Positions 26,498-36,335 of a stretch of DNA of 64,000 nucleotides are shown here, one piece after another; the first letter of the stretch is position 1, and each line of letters opens with the position of its first letter. The stretch is from CAYWCV01 sp964629885 (lineage in GTDB: Bacteria > Bacteroidota > Rhodothermia > Balneolales > CAYWCV01), in contig CAZVRJ010000010.1 in NCBI GenBank assembly GCA_964629885.1, positions 1-64,000 of the forward strand, given 5' to 3'. Both the position numbers and the translations under genes were made by a program. The notes below the pieces were generated by a model. The model was not told where the DNA came from and made no database searches. It saw only the letters and a list, made by a program, of their open reading frames with translations.

Positions 26498-29400
26498 TCA
26501 TGTAGCAGTACTCGGTTTAATGCTGCCTACTTGAGCAACAACATATACATTTTCTTCAACTTCCTCTTCCACTTCGCTTGATGGCAATCTGCTTCTCGTT
26601 GCACCATTAGCCGATGCCGTAGCAGATGCCTTCATTTCTTTGCGATCATAAAAATACCGCCTCATCCTACGTTCTGCTGAGTCGAACAATGAATACAGAA
26701 CCGGAACAAGAATGAGGGTAATCAAGGTAGAAAAGGATAGTCCCGCGATTACTGCGATTGCCATCGGTGCCCACCATGCAGCCTGTGTGCCACCATAGTA
26801 AACGTATAGATGGATGTTATTGAAAAACTCGGCAGGATTGGTGAAGAATGTGAAAAAGTCCAAATTGAACCCCGTCGCCAGCGGCACCAAACCGAGGACA
26901 GTGGTGATGGCTGTAAGTATAACCGGGCGAAAACGTGTCATACCACCCTGAAGGAGAGCTTCATACACACCAAGCCCATCTCGGCTACGCAGAATATCCA
27001 CATAATCGATCAGAACGATGGCATTGTTTACAACCACACCAGCGAGCGATATGATGCCAATGCCTGTCATAATGATACCAAATGGCATTTGAAAAACTAC
27101 CAGTCCATACAACACTCCACTCACCGACATAACCACAGAAGTCAACACGATAAGCGGCTTAGCAATGGAGTTGAACTGCGAAACAAGAATAAAGGTGATC
27201 AGGAACAGCGCTGTCATGAAGGCAAGCGTCAGAAACTCTTGGGCATCGTCTTGCTCCTGCTGCTGACCAGTCCAGTTGGCGGCTACACCTTGCGGGAGCT
27301 GCTCAATGAACGGTGCAAGCACCTCTTTCACCTCGTCCAAAACCACGTTTGCCTGAAATTCTGGCTTCACATCGGCCCGAACCGTTATGACGCGCTCCAT
27401 GTTGATGCGGTTCACACCGCCAGGGCTTTTATCGATACTCCACGATGCGAGTGCACTGATTGGTACTTGACGGTCGTTCTCAGCCATAACAGTTAGGTCG
27501 CCTATCTGTGAAAGGTCGTTTCTGTATTGCTCTGCTAAACGAACCGTAATGTCAAATTCATCCTTACCGTCGCGGAACTTTGACGCTTCGACACCGTTGA
27601 TGGCACTGCGAACCGTCATGCCGACCTTGTTCGTGTTTAGGCCAAATTTAGCTGCAAGCTCACGATTTACGTCAACACGCAACTCAGGACGGGAATCTGG
27701 GAGATCCGTTTCAAGACCTTCCAATTTAGCATAGACAGGGTGGTTCTCAAGAATACGGAGGGCCTCTCGAGATAATTGGGTGATTTCTGCGAGGTTTTTG
27801 CCGTTGATTTCGAGGTTGACCACTTTACCGGTTGGTGGGCCATTTTGCTGCTGCTCTACGGTAATCTCGGCACCAACTAGGTCTGTGCTCAGGTTACTCT
27901 GCATCCAATCGAGCGCCTCGAAGGTATCGAATTCTCGCTCATTGAATTCATTGAAGTTGACAACCACTGTTCCCAAGTGGGTCGAAGAACCACCTCCACC
28001 GAATCCACTTGCGATCTGTGAGCCAGATGTGGCCACAATCGACTTGGCATCGCCAATCTGCGGCATATTTTGAACTTTGGCCTCAATTTGACGAACAATA
28101 CTATCGGTGAAATCAGCACTTGTTCCGACAGGTGCCTCAATCTGGGCATAAAGCGTGTTTGGTGGAATGTTTTCCGGGAAGAATTCAATTCCATTGTTGA
28201 ATGCGCCGAAGACGACAAAGCTGCTGATTAGTATGACAAATGATATTCCAACTACTTTGAGTCGGTTGGTCAATGCCCATTTTAGTGTGGATGAGTACCA
28301 ACCGATTATCACATTCACGCCGCTGTTCTGCCACCAAACTGCAATCTTGCTAAAAATAGTGACATGCAATATGTAAAGTATACCGGCTACGAACAGAGCG
28401 AGTCCCCAAGAGATTGGGTTCGATATCAGTAGCATGACCAGAAACAAAGTCGAAACGACAAGAATGGTGTAGCGGCCTCGCTTCGACATTGCTGGCTTGC
28501 CGTTATCGGCACCCACCCTTGTCATGAACAGCGCACATAATACCGGGTTGATCACGAGACCCACAAACAATGAGCTCGACAGAGTGATGATGAGCGTGAT
28601 AGGCAAATAGCTCATAAACTCGCCTACGATTCCCGGCCAGAATAGCAGCGGGAAGAAGGCCGCGAGCGTCGTTAAAGTACCGGAAATGATAGGTATTGCA
28701 ACCTCACCGGTTCCCTTCTTAGCAGCCTCGAAATTCTCGTAGCCTTCCTCGATATAGCGATAGATATTCTCGACTACCACAATGGCGTTATCGACAAGCA
28801 TACCAAGGGCCAAAATGAGCGAGAACAGAACGATCATGTTCATAGTAATGCCTAGAGCCATCAGCATGATGAACGACAAGAACATCGACATAGGAATTGC
28901 AATACCAACGAACGATGAGTTACGCACACCAAGGAAAAACAACAGCACCATGATGACAAGGATCAATCCTGATATGATATTGTTTTCGAGGCTACCCACC
29001 ATTTCAGCGATCTCGACGCTTTGGTCGTTCGTGATGCTCACTGTGGTTGTGGCAGGAAAAATTATCTTATTGCGTTCGATTATGGCCTTGACGGCATCGG
29101 AGGTCTCAATGATGTTCTGACCCACTCTTTTCTTAACCGACAACGTAATTACGGGGCTTCCATCGAGTCGTGCATACGTTTCACGATCTTTGTATCCGTA
29201 GTCGACCGTCGCAAGGTCTTTGATATAAATAGGCTTGTCGTCAGGAGCTTTGATGACGATATCTTCGAGCAAACGTGGGTCGGTGTATTCGCCCGGTACA
29301 CGCACGAGGAACTTCTTGTTGCCGACGTCGATACCACCACCTGGGACGGTAACGTTTTCGTTGGCAATGGCATCGGTCACATCAGTAAAGCTAACACCAT

Positions 29401-30022
29401 AGTATTTCAGCTTGTTTAGGTCGACATCCACCTTGACCTCGCGATCCAATCCACCGGCAAGATCTACTTCAAGCACAGATGGAATCGACTCGATTTGCTC
29501 CTGAAGGTCTTCGGCCACTTTTTTGAGGCGGTCGAGACTGTATTGACCGCTAATGTTCACCTGCATTATGGGGAACTCGGAGATGTTGATCTCCTGCACA
29601 ATGGGCTCCTCGGCCGCAGGTGGGAGATTTGGACGAGCCAGGTCAACCTTTTCGCGGACTTTCGTCAAGGCGTCGCTCATGTCGATACCCGTCTGGAACT
29701 CCACGTTGATGCTCGAATATCCCTCGGTTGTAGTCGACATCATCTTCTTGATGTCGGCAATTTCGTTGATCTTCTCTTCGAGCTTCTGGGTAACAAGACT
29801 CTCCATATCCTCAGGTGCCACACCAGGGTACACTGTAACGACGAATACGTTTGGAATCTTGACGTCGGGCGATGACTCCTTCGGGATGCGATTGTATGAC
29901 ACGAGGCCCAAAATGGCTACCAAAACCACCATAACCATGACGCTGGTGCTTTGGTTGATCGCCAAAGATGATAAGCCGAACTCTTTTCGGTCGGCGCTGT
30001 GTTTATTTTTTAAATTGGCCAT
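26498..30022 (-). CDS. Large RND efflux permease (extended AcrB-type)
   Basis: A 1174-residue proton-driven pump, about 120-150 residues longer than AcrB. The extra length sits in two places: about residues 504-560 between TM6 and TM7 (GRYTILVVSTLFLVMLL and PISWGLALFVAGILYILHVTIF, which look like two added helices) and about 1050-1075 before the last helix (an aromatic loop around DFFTFFTNPAEFFNNIHLYVYY). TM4 reads GMLVDNAIVVVEN. A proline/serine/Glu-rich cytoplasmic tail ends the protein. This extended form is common in Bacteroidota. It is the last gene of a tetR-tolC-adaptor-permease operon, so a full tripartite pump is encoded. Confidence 0.94.
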   Translation of the reverse strand: MANLKNKHSADRKEFGLSSLAINQSTSVMVMVVLVAILGLVSYNRIPKESSPDVKIPNVFVVTVYPGVAPEDMESLVTQKLEEKINEIADIKKMMSTTTEGYSSINVEFQTGIDMSDALTKVREKVDLARPNLPPAAEEPIVQEINISEFPIMQVNISGQYSLDRLKKVAEDLQEQIESIPSVLEVDLAGGLDREVKVDVDLNKLKYYGVSFTDVTDAIANENVTVPGGGIDVGNKKFLVRVPGEYTDPRLLEDIVIKAPDDKPIYIKDLATVDYGYKDRETYARLDGSPVITLSVKKRVGQNIIETSDAVKAIIERNKIIFPATTTVSITNDQSVEIAEMVGSLENNIISGLILVIMVLLFFLGVRNSSFVGIAIPMSMFLSFIMLMALGITMNMIVLFSLILALGMLVDNAIVVVENIYRYIEEGYENFEAAKKGTGEVAIPIISGTLTTLAAFFPLLFWPGIVGEFMSYLPITLIITLSSSLFVGLVINPVLCALFMTRVGADNGKPAMSKRGRYTILVVSTLFLVMLLISNPISWGLALFVAGILYILHVTIFSKIAVWWQNSGVNVIIGWYSSTLKWALTNRLKVVGISFVILISSFVVFGAFNNGIEFFPENIPPNTLYAQIEAPVGTSADFTDSIVRQIEAKVQNMPQIGDAKSIVATSGSQIASGFGGGGSSTHLGTVVVNFNEFNEREFDTFEALDWMQSNLSTDLVGAEITVEQQQNGPPTGKVVNLEINGKNLAEITQLSREALRILENHPVYAKLEGLETDLPDSRPELRVDVNRELAAKFGLNTNKVGMTVRSAINGVEASKFRDGKDEFDITVRLAEQYRNDLSQIGDLTVMAENDRQVPISALASWSIDKSPGGVNRINMERVITVRADVKPEFQANVVLDEVKEVLAPFIEQLPQGVAANWTGQQQEQDDAQEFLTLAFMTALFLITFILVSQFNSIAKPLIVLTSVVMSVSGVLYGLVVFQMPFGIIMTGIGIISLAGVVVNNAIVLIDYVDILRSRDGLGVYEALLQGGMTRFRPVILTAITTVLGLVPLATGFNLDFFTFFTNPAEFFNNIHLYVYYGGTQAAWWAPMAIAVIAGLSFSTLITLILVPVLYSLFDSAERRMRRYFYDRKEMKASATASANGATRSRLPSSEVEEEVEENVYVVAQVGSIKPSTAT

Positions 30023-30047
30023 ACGAAGCGGTATGTGCTTTTGAAAA

Positions 30048-31157
30048 TTATTGTGCTACTTCTGCAACACCGTTGGTGCCAGACGAGATGACCCGAATAC
30101 GGGTTCTGTTTTCGACACTTGCAGCACCAGTGGTGATGACTTGGTCGCCTATGTTTAAACCACCGGTAATAACAACCCTATTATTGAATAGGGCTCCAGT
30201 CGTAACCTGTCGCGATTCGGCTATTGGATTTCCATTTTCGTCGGAGCCCACTACATATACTTGATAGCCATCCTCGTTTCGGAACACATACTCTTGAGCA
30301 AGTACAAGCACCTCATCGAATGAGCGCGTCTGGATCCTGACGTTAGATACCATGTCGATTTTGAATCGGTTGCCCCTGTTAGGGATGTTTGCCTCGACGG
30401 TAAATGTGCGTGCCTGTGGATCAATACTGGTTCCCACGAACACGACCGTGCTCTTGATGACCTCGCTTCTGAATTCATCAAACGTGATTTCCACGCTATC
30501 GCCTACACGAACCGATTCGGTATATCGAGCCGGAACCCCTGCGCGAACGCGAACAGTCCCGTCTGATATGAGACGAACCACCGGCGTACCTGGTGCTACC
30601 GTTTCACCCACTTCACTTATGATGTCTTCGACAACGGCATTGAAGGGCGCACGAATTACGGTGCGGTCGAGTTGCAGCTGAAGCAGCTTCAGACTAGCCT
30701 CTGTTTGCTCATACGTAGTTTTTGCAGCGATTAGGTCAAGCTCCGATCCAATTCGATCTTTTTCCCAGATGGCCTTGCGGCGCTCGTAGTTCTCGCGGGC
30801 ATTCTCGTTTTGAGCACGAAGCCTCGACACTTCGAGCACGATCTGTGCGTCATCGATTTTAGCGATTGGGGCACCCTTTGCAACACGACTGCCACGACGA
30901 ACCCTCATTTCGACGATGCGTCCGCTTCCCTCGGCTGCCAGATTGATGTCCTCAGATGCTTTAACAGTGCCGATCACGTTTAGGAAGTCTTGAAAGGGCT
31001 CTGCTTCGATCAATATCGATTCTACATTTACTACTCGAATTTGATCCTGTGCCAGTGTTGCACCGTTGGCAGGATCAACTTGGGATTCCTCGCCTGAGCA
31101 GGATGCAAATACTCCTGCAATGATTACGGTTGCGATTAGATACTGTGTGAATTTCAT
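30048..31157 (-). CDS. RND efflux periplasmic adaptor lipoprotein
   Basis: A 369-residue membrane-fusion protein with lipidated Cys20 (VFASC). Barrel-sandwich halves DINLAAEGSGRIVEMRVRRGSRVAKGAPIAKIDD and RAPFNAVVEDIISEVGETVAPGTPVVRL flank a coiled-coil hairpin (VSRLRAQNENARENYERRKAIWEKDRIGSELDLIAAKTTYEQTEASLKLLQ). A beta-barrel and C-terminal domain follow. It connects the permease encoded 25 bp downstream to the TolC-like channel encoded 26 bp upstream. Confidence 0.94.
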   Translation of the reverse strand: MKFTQYLIATVIIAGVFASCSGEESQVDPANGATLAQDQIRVVNVESILIEAEPFQDFLNVIGTVKASEDINLAAEGSGRIVEMRVRRGSRVAKGAPIAKIDDAQIVLEVSRLRAQNENARENYERRKAIWEKDRIGSELDLIAAKTTYEQTEASLKLLQLQLDRTVIRAPFNAVVEDIISEVGETVAPGTPVVRLISDGTVRVRAGVPARYTESVRVGDSVEITFDEFRSEVIKSTVVFVGTSIDPQARTFTVEANIPNRGNRFKIDMVSNVRIQTRSFDEVLVLAQEYVFRNEDGYQVYVVGSDENGNPIAESRQVTTGALFNNRVVITGGLNIGDQVITTGAASVENRTRIRVISSGTNGVAEVAQ

Positions 31158-31183
31158 AGCGTGTTGTTGTGATGTCTGTAAAA

Positions 31184-32617
31184 TCAGTTGGAAACAAATG
31201 GCACATGACCAATGGCCTGGTCATACTTTGCCTTGCTGTTCAGGTAGTCAAAAATCAGTTGTGCATAGTTGAGCTGGGCTTGGCGCAGCTGCAGTTCAGC
31301 TTCTGTAACGTCGAGCTGCGTTCCAAGTCCGTTATTGAATCGTGCCAAAGCGCGGTCATACCCCGTTCGTGCCAAGTCGATACCCTCTTTGACCGAGGGC
31401 AAAACCGTGATCACTTGGTTGATTTCCTCGCTAGCAGTTATCACTTCGTTACGTGCCTGCCGTTCAGCCAAACTGAGCTGCTCCTCAAGATCCTTTCGCG
31501 AAATAATGGCACGTTGCACATTCGTGTTGCGTCTCATACCGTCGAAGATTGGCAGACTAGCCTTGACTCCAAGAGTCTGAAAGCGGGCACGCGAATCACT
31601 GTCTCCGAAAAAGTTGGGGGAACCCGGCTGTGCCGCCGACCAACGCAAGTTATAGGTCGCTGTGATATTGGGGTAATACATCGACTTCTCGGACGAGATT
31701 TCCTTCTTTTTGAGTTGAATCTGGTAGTCCAACATCCTCAAATCGCCCCTCGTCTGACCCAGATTCGGAACCTCGCCTGCGCGAACCAACGGTTGGTACG
31801 GCGTTTGATTCGATACTGATGAGATGGATGCATTCGACGGAGAGGCCTCGCTAGAAAAAATATCGAAAGCAGAAAGGTCCCCCTCGATTTCAAAATCTAC
31901 ATCGAGAGGCATACCCATCAGAACCTTAAGGTTTCTATAAGCAGCATTCACCGAATTTAACGACTGCTGGATACGGGGCTCCTCGTTTCTGAGCTGAACC
32001 TCAACTCGCAACACTTCATATTCGTCAATAATACCAGCTCCAGCCCTGCTCTTGTTATCGGAGAGATTCTCGCGTAGCCTCGAGATGGTTGCCTCCTGAA
32101 GCCTAAGCTGCTCTTTGGCAATTAGCACCGTATGATACGCCTGTCTGGTTTGGGTTACTACGAACTGTGATGCTGCGCGGTAATTCTCCAATTGAGCCAT
32201 ACGAAACACGGATGAGCTGCTTATGCCGATGAAGGCCTGACCACGGAAGAGGGTCTGCTGAATGCTTAGACCTCCGTCCCACGAGTTGTCGGTTCCAAAC
32301 GCAATGGGCACCAACGAACCAGGCTCACCACCAAAGAACTCGCCCGGTACGAAATTCACTGGGATCTCCATGTTTCGAGTGTATGTCATGTCGGCGTTAA
32401 TTGTGGGCATCACCTCAGCCCAAGCCAAATTCTCGAGTTGGTCGGCGTCGCGCACACTTAGCAGCGCCCGCTTCATGTCGGTCGAGTTGGCCAGAGCCGT
32501 CTCGATAGCTGTCTGCAAATTAACCTTTACTCCGGGCTTAATGGCCTCGGTTTGGGCCATAATACTTGATGCAGAAAGTAGCAGCGCTAAAAATGTTACA
32601 AATGTGGTTCTTAACAT
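31184..32617 (-). CDS. TolC-family outer-membrane efflux channel
   Basis: A 477-residue outer-membrane factor that forms the exit duct of the tripartite pump. The ATG at 32617 is preferred over one 12 codons upstream because it gives a standard signal peptide (MLRTTFVTFLALLLSASSIMAQ). The two structural repeats of the OEP family are visible, each starting with a helical stretch (VNLQTAIETALANSTDMKRALLSV, DLRMLDYQIQLKKKEISSEKSMYYPNITATYNL) and ending in coiled-coil helices (GYDRALARFNNGLGTQLDVTEAELQLRQAQLNYAQLIFDY). It may also serve the orphan pump at 13.5-17.9 kb. Confidence 0.93.
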   Translation of the reverse strand: MLRTTFVTFLALLLSASSIMAQTEAIKPGVKVNLQTAIETALANSTDMKRALLSVRDADQLENLAWAEVMPTINADMTYTRNMEIPVNFVPGEFFGGEPGSLVPIAFGTDNSWDGGLSIQQTLFRGQAFIGISSSSVFRMAQLENYRAASQFVVTQTRQAYHTVLIAKEQLRLQEATISRLRENLSDNKSRAGAGIIDEYEVLRVEVQLRNEEPRIQQSLNSVNAAYRNLKVLMGMPLDVDFEIEGDLSAFDIFSSEASPSNASISSVSNQTPYQPLVRAGEVPNLGQTRGDLRMLDYQIQLKKKEISSEKSMYYPNITATYNLRWSAAQPGSPNFFGDSDSRARFQTLGVKASLPIFDGMRRNTNVQRAIISRKDLEEQLSLAERQARNEVITASEEINQVITVLPSVKEGIDLARTGYDRALARFNNGLGTQLDVTEAELQLRQAQLNYAQLIFDYLNSKAKYDQAIGHVPFVSN

Positions 32618-32660
32618 ATATCTGTAGATGTTGTCGGGGTAGTCATCAATCATTTCAGAA

Positions 32661-33335
32661 TCAAGCCGATTTCACCATGTCGTCGACAGGTGCATACCGG
32701 AGACCCTCCAATAGTAGGTTGATGTAATGGGGTACTAAATCTTCAAATGTCAACGTGTTCAAAATTGGAATTTCATGTCCACGATGACGCATGTTGTACA
32801 ACTGAATCACGCCTCGCATACTGCTCCACATCATTACCGCCAACTCGTTTGGGTTATGCTTTTCGTGGATGGACCCATCATCCATGCCGTCTCGGATAGC
32901 ATCTAGTGTATAACGAAACAGTGACTCTCCGAGATCATGGCATGAAATGGCGATTGCGCTGTCTTTTGAGTCATTTTCCATGTCGGTTAACTCAAAATAA
33001 GAGGTAGCCTTGAAGTAGTCGGGCTGGGTTACAGCAAAATTGAAATAGGCCAAACCAATGTTGCGCAGCTTTTCTCTGCCCACAACCGGCTTCTCATAGG
33101 CGATGCGAAACTGGTCGAGCATAATGTGCATACCCTTTTCACAAACGGCTAAATAAAGCTCTATTTTACTTTTGTAGTATAGATACAGTGTACCCTTGCT
33201 TAATTCGGCCACATCGGCTATTTCGTCCATCGTCGCCGAATCAACGCCCTTTACGAAGAAGACCTTCTCGGCCGCGTCGACTATAGCCATGCGCCGTTGT
33301 TCGCGTTCACGCTCTTTTCGTTCTGATATACCCAT
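32661..33335 (-). CDS. TetR/AcrR-family transcriptional regulator
   Basis: A 224-residue repressor heading the efflux operon. The N-terminal helix-turn-helix (residues about 17-62) has the usual form: RRMAIVDAAEKVFFVKGVDSATMDEIADVAELSKGTLYLYYKSKIELYLAV. The C-terminal domain would bind an inducer, often a pump substrate. An inverted repeat 25 bp before the start codon (33360-33372) overlaps a promoter-like element, which fits autorepression of the whole operon. Confidence 0.93.
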   Translation of the reverse strand: MGISERKEREREQRRMAIVDAAEKVFFVKGVDSATMDEIADVAELSKGTLYLYYKSKIELYLAVCEKGMHIMLDQFRIAYEKPVVGREKLRNIGLAYFNFAVTQPDYFKATSYFELTDMENDSKDSAIAISCHDLGESLFRYTLDAIRDGMDDGSIHEKHNPNELAVMMWSSMRGVIQLYNMRHRGHEIPILNTLTFEDLVPHYINLLLEGLRYAPVDDMVKSA

Positions 33336-33359
33336 TTGGTGTCGTGCGGATGATAAATG

Positions 33360-33379
33360 ACTGTCGGTCAGTAAATGTA
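33360..33379 (-). promoter_or_regulatory. TetR-type operator overlapping the efflux operon promoter
   Basis: ACTGTCGGTCAGT (33360-33372) is an imperfect inverted repeat with ACTG/CAGT arms and a C-G step inside, resembling operators of AcrR/TetR-family repressors. On the minus strand TACATTTA (33372-33379) resembles the TAnnTTTG -7 element and touches the repeat, so bound repressor would block initiation. Confidence 0.45.
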
Positions 33380-33480
33380 CGTAGATTTAACAACTTGCTT
33401 GCATTGCATTACGTAAATCTGGTGCATAAAGTTTCCCACCCGACAAAAAAAGCGCTACCTTTTCGGATTATTTTTTCCCA

Positions 33481-34362
33481 ATGAGCAACAGACCTCTCTA
33501 CCTAGATCTTTTACTTTTGGCAGTGGTCGCGGTGTGGGGTGCCAACTTCGCCGTTGTCAAGTACAGCTTGGCTGAGGTGAGTCCGATGGCATTCAACAGC
33601 CTTAGATTTATGCTCGCTTTGGCTGTGATGTGGTATTTGGCCATCCATCGGGGAAGTAAAATCAGGATTCACAAGGGTGACGTCTGGCCGCTGATCGGCT
33701 TGGGTATTCTTGGAAACTTCGTGTACCAAGTAGCCTTTATTATCGGCATCGAATGGAGTTATTCGGCAAACGCGGCCGTCATGCTTGGCTCAGGTCCCGT
33801 GTACGTTGCCATCATGTCGCATTTTCTATTCAAGGAAAAGGTAACGACGCCACAAGTGACCGGCATCATCACGGGCTTCTTGGGGGTTCTCATGCTAATC
33901 TTTGGCAAGACTGGCTTCCAACTTGAGCTGAAGTCGGGTCTTGGCGACCTCATGCTGTTTCTGGCTGCAGTGTGCTGGGCATTGTATTCGCTTTTGTCGC
34001 GGAATTTTCTGAGCAGGTACAAGCCACTCGATTTGGCAGTAATCAGCATGACTAGTGGTGGTCTCGCGATAATCCTTGCTGGGATGCCCTGGGTGTGGCA
34101 AACTAACCTACTTACCCTAAGTGGTGAAGCTTGGATGGGAATTGTCTATAGTGGTGCCTTGTCGATCGGTGTATCCTATATCATTTGGAACCATGGATTG
34201 AGCAAAGTGGGTGCAGTGCGTACCACAGCGTTTCAAAATTTCGTACCGATGTTTGGGATAGTATTTGGCTTCCTACTACTCGATGAACGCCTATCCTGGG
34301 TGCAATATATGGGGGCCATATTCGTAATAGCAGGCGTTGTGATGACGCGTTGGCGATGGTAA
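33481..34362 (+). CDS. EamA/DMT-family transporter
   Basis: A 293-residue inner-membrane transporter with ten helices in two EamA repeats. The first repeat opens LLLAVVAVWGANFAVVKYSLAEVSPMAFNSLRFMLAL; the second ends VPMFGIVFGFLLLDERLSWVQYMGAIFVIAGVVMTRW. It is divergent from the efflux operon and 113 bp before the polysaccharide-export gene. Substrate unknown. It is clearly diverged from the other EamA protein of the window at 25.1 kb. Confidence 0.9.
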   Translation: MSNRPLYLDLLLLAVVAVWGANFAVVKYSLAEVSPMAFNSLRFMLALAVMWYLAIHRGSKIRIHKGDVWPLIGLGILGNFVYQVAFIIGIEWSYSANAAVMLGSGPVYVAIMSHFLFKEKVTTPQVTGIITGFLGVLMLIFGKTGFQLELKSGLGDLMLFLAAVCWALYSLLSRNFLSRYKPLDLAVISMTSGGLAIILAGMPWVWQTNLLTLSGEAWMGIVYSGALSIGVSYIIWNHGLSKVGAVRTTAFQNFVPMFGIVFGFLLLDERLSWVQYMGAIFVIAGVVMTRWRW

Positions 34363-34475
34363 TCGCTTAATATGGATCGTAGATTAGCCGTTTAATGGCT
34401 GAAGTGCTGTTTTTTTTGTACTTTTCTGCCTGTCTCCGCGTTTTTTACACGCTTTTCCAAACGATATTTCCATTT

Positions 34476-36332
34476 ATGAATATGGCTTTCGCCGGGGTTT
34501 TGCGTCGGGCATGCACACTGCTTTTAATTGCAGGCCTGGGTACACCCCTGGTAGCTCAGAACCTCCCCACTAGACAATCGTCAAGCGGTGGCGGCTCGTC
34601 GGTCAATCTAGACTTCAAAATCGACGAATCGCTCGGTACCACTTTCTACGTCGATATGTTGGGGCTTGAGGCTGCGAAGCTTCCTTTTTCGCCGGAAGTA
34701 CGCGTAGATCCGTCTCGATATATCATTGGTCCAAACGATTTGATCGGGGTGATCATTACCGGCACCTTCAGCCTTAATTATAGAGCCATGGGGGTTAACA
34801 TCGAAGGCGATGTATATCTGCCATCTGTCGGCACCGTTCAGATTGCCGGTCTGAGCTTGTTGGATGCCCGTACTGCCATCAAAAATGCCGTTGAAAAACA
34901 GTATCGCAATGTGATGGTCGACGTGATGCTCGATAAACCGAGGCCGCTGACCGTCCACGTCACAGGCGACATCCCATATCCTGGAAGAGTGTCGCTTCCT
35001 TATGGAACACGTCTTGATGTTCCCCTTCTGGGCGCCCTCATCGAAATTCCTTCGGCAGAATCGTCAAGAGCCGACCTTGATGGGGTTAGTCGCACATTGT
35101 CGCCTACATCACTCGAAATACCGGGTCTTTCATCGAACAGTATGCTTGGCCAATCTAGTGTGGGAGCAAAGGCGATGTCGGTAAAAGCGCTCTTAGATTC
35201 GGAAATCTTTCAGTTGAGATCCATCCGAATCATTCGCAGCGATGGCAGCACGGTTCTAGCAGACCTCTACGACTATTACTACGGTGGAAATCTGGATGCT
35301 AATCTTATACTGCAAGACAGCGACCAAGTTCAACTGATGAGAACGAGTACATCCGATGCTAGGGTGTCGCTTTCAGGTGCCGTCTACACCTCGATGGACA
35401 TGCAGTATAGAGGAGACGACACATTTGATCGTCTATTAAGAATCACAGGTGGATTTACAAGCAACGCCGACACCACGAATATCAGCATCTACCGTACCGA
35501 TGCAGGTGGCACAAAGTTAGTGACTATCGACCTCAGGCAGGCAAGTGCCAGAAAGACCGCCCTGCTTCCAAACGACCGCATTGTGGTAAACGAGAAGTCG
35601 AGAGAATACCTCAACGCTCGTGCAACCGTGCTCGGAAGAGCAAGATCGAGTGGAATTTATCCAATTTCGGATGGGGTCACAACAGCATATGAGGTTCTTT
35701 CTATGGCAGGAGGCCTAGATAGTGATGCATTGGCGAAAGGCGCATTTATATCGCGTAAGGGTGCAGATATAAACGACAAATCGACCCCTCCACAGTCGGA
35801 TATGGCCCAACTAATGAGAAGTTCAGATCAGTATTTGCAGGGTTTGAACTGGTTTGAGCTTGAAGAAAAAGCACGAAAAAACCGTGTCTATCTAGATGTG
35901 TCGAATGAGCAGTCGCTGCGGTCGATTCGAATGTACGATGGCGACAGCCTCTTCATTCCAAGGAATGAAGGCACTGTATTTGTATATGGTCAGGTGAACA
36001 ATCCGGGGTTCGTTGAATTTAGTTCATCGAACAGTACGGCTGATTATTTAAGTAAGGCTGGAGGATTCTCGTTGGCTGCAAACCCTGAAAAAGTATATGT
36101 GATTAAAGCAGGTGCGAGAACGTGGACCGATGCACGCTACACTTCCATTGAGTCGGGCGACTGGGTGTATGTTGAGCGCGTACCGATCGATGACTTGGCA
36201 CAACAACGCATTTACGAATTGCAAAAGCAGGGCTTTAAGATACAACGCCAAGGCTTGATTTTTACGGCCTTTACGGCGTTGGTATCTGCAGTCTCGACAA
36301 CAGTCGCAATCCTGATCTATTATAAGAACTGA
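34476..36332 (+). CDS. SLBB-domain polysaccharide export protein (Wza-like)
   Basis: A 618-residue outer-membrane polysaccharide exporter. The ATG at 34476 is chosen because it gives a normal signal peptide (cleavage after LGTPLVAQ, residue 28); an upstream frame adds a less likely hydrophobic stretch. The Poly_export domain is at about 80-165 (YIIGPNDLIGVIITG, VTGDIPYPGRVSLPYG). Several SLBB beta-grasp repeats follow (VSLSGAVY, ATVLGRARSSGIYPISDGVTTAYEVLSMAGGL, VFVYGQVNNPGFVEFSSSNSTADYLSKAGGF). A C-terminal helix (about 595-615) would end in a membrane. First of three collinear genes, 3 bp before the Wzz-like gene. Confidence 0.92.
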   Translation: MNMAFAGVLRRACTLLLIAGLGTPLVAQNLPTRQSSSGGGSSVNLDFKIDESLGTTFYVDMLGLEAAKLPFSPEVRVDPSRYIIGPNDLIGVIITGTFSLNYRAMGVNIEGDVYLPSVGTVQIAGLSLLDARTAIKNAVEKQYRNVMVDVMLDKPRPLTVHVTGDIPYPGRVSLPYGTRLDVPLLGALIEIPSAESSRADLDGVSRTLSPTSLEIPGLSSNSMLGQSSVGAKAMSVKALLDSEIFQLRSIRIIRSDGSTVLADLYDYYYGGNLDANLILQDSDQVQLMRTSTSDARVSLSGAVYTSMDMQYRGDDTFDRLLRITGGFTSNADTTNISIYRTDAGGTKLVTIDLRQASARKTALLPNDRIVVNEKSREYLNARATVLGRARSSGIYPISDGVTTAYEVLSMAGGLDSDALAKGAFISRKGADINDKSTPPQSDMAQLMRSSDQYLQGLNWFELEEKARKNRVYLDVSNEQSLRSIRMYDGDSLFIPRNEGTVFVYGQVNNPGFVEFSSSNSTADYLSKAGGFSLAANPEKVYVIKAGARTWTDARYTSIESGDWVYVERVPIDDLAQQRIYELQKQGFKIQRQGLIFTAFTALVSAVSTTVAILIYYKN

Positions 36333-36335
36333 TTC

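Noticed and set aside
26810..27496. 228-codon plus-strand open frame inside the large RND permease gene
   Set aside because: Antisense shadow of conserved permease sequence; composition is rich in His, Gln and Asn as expected for a shadow frame.
33450..33460. AGCGCT in the gap before the EamA transporter as a third copy of the shared palindrome
   Set aside because: Only the inner six bases match; the right flank is ACC rather than TT, so it is not the full AAAGCGCTTT.
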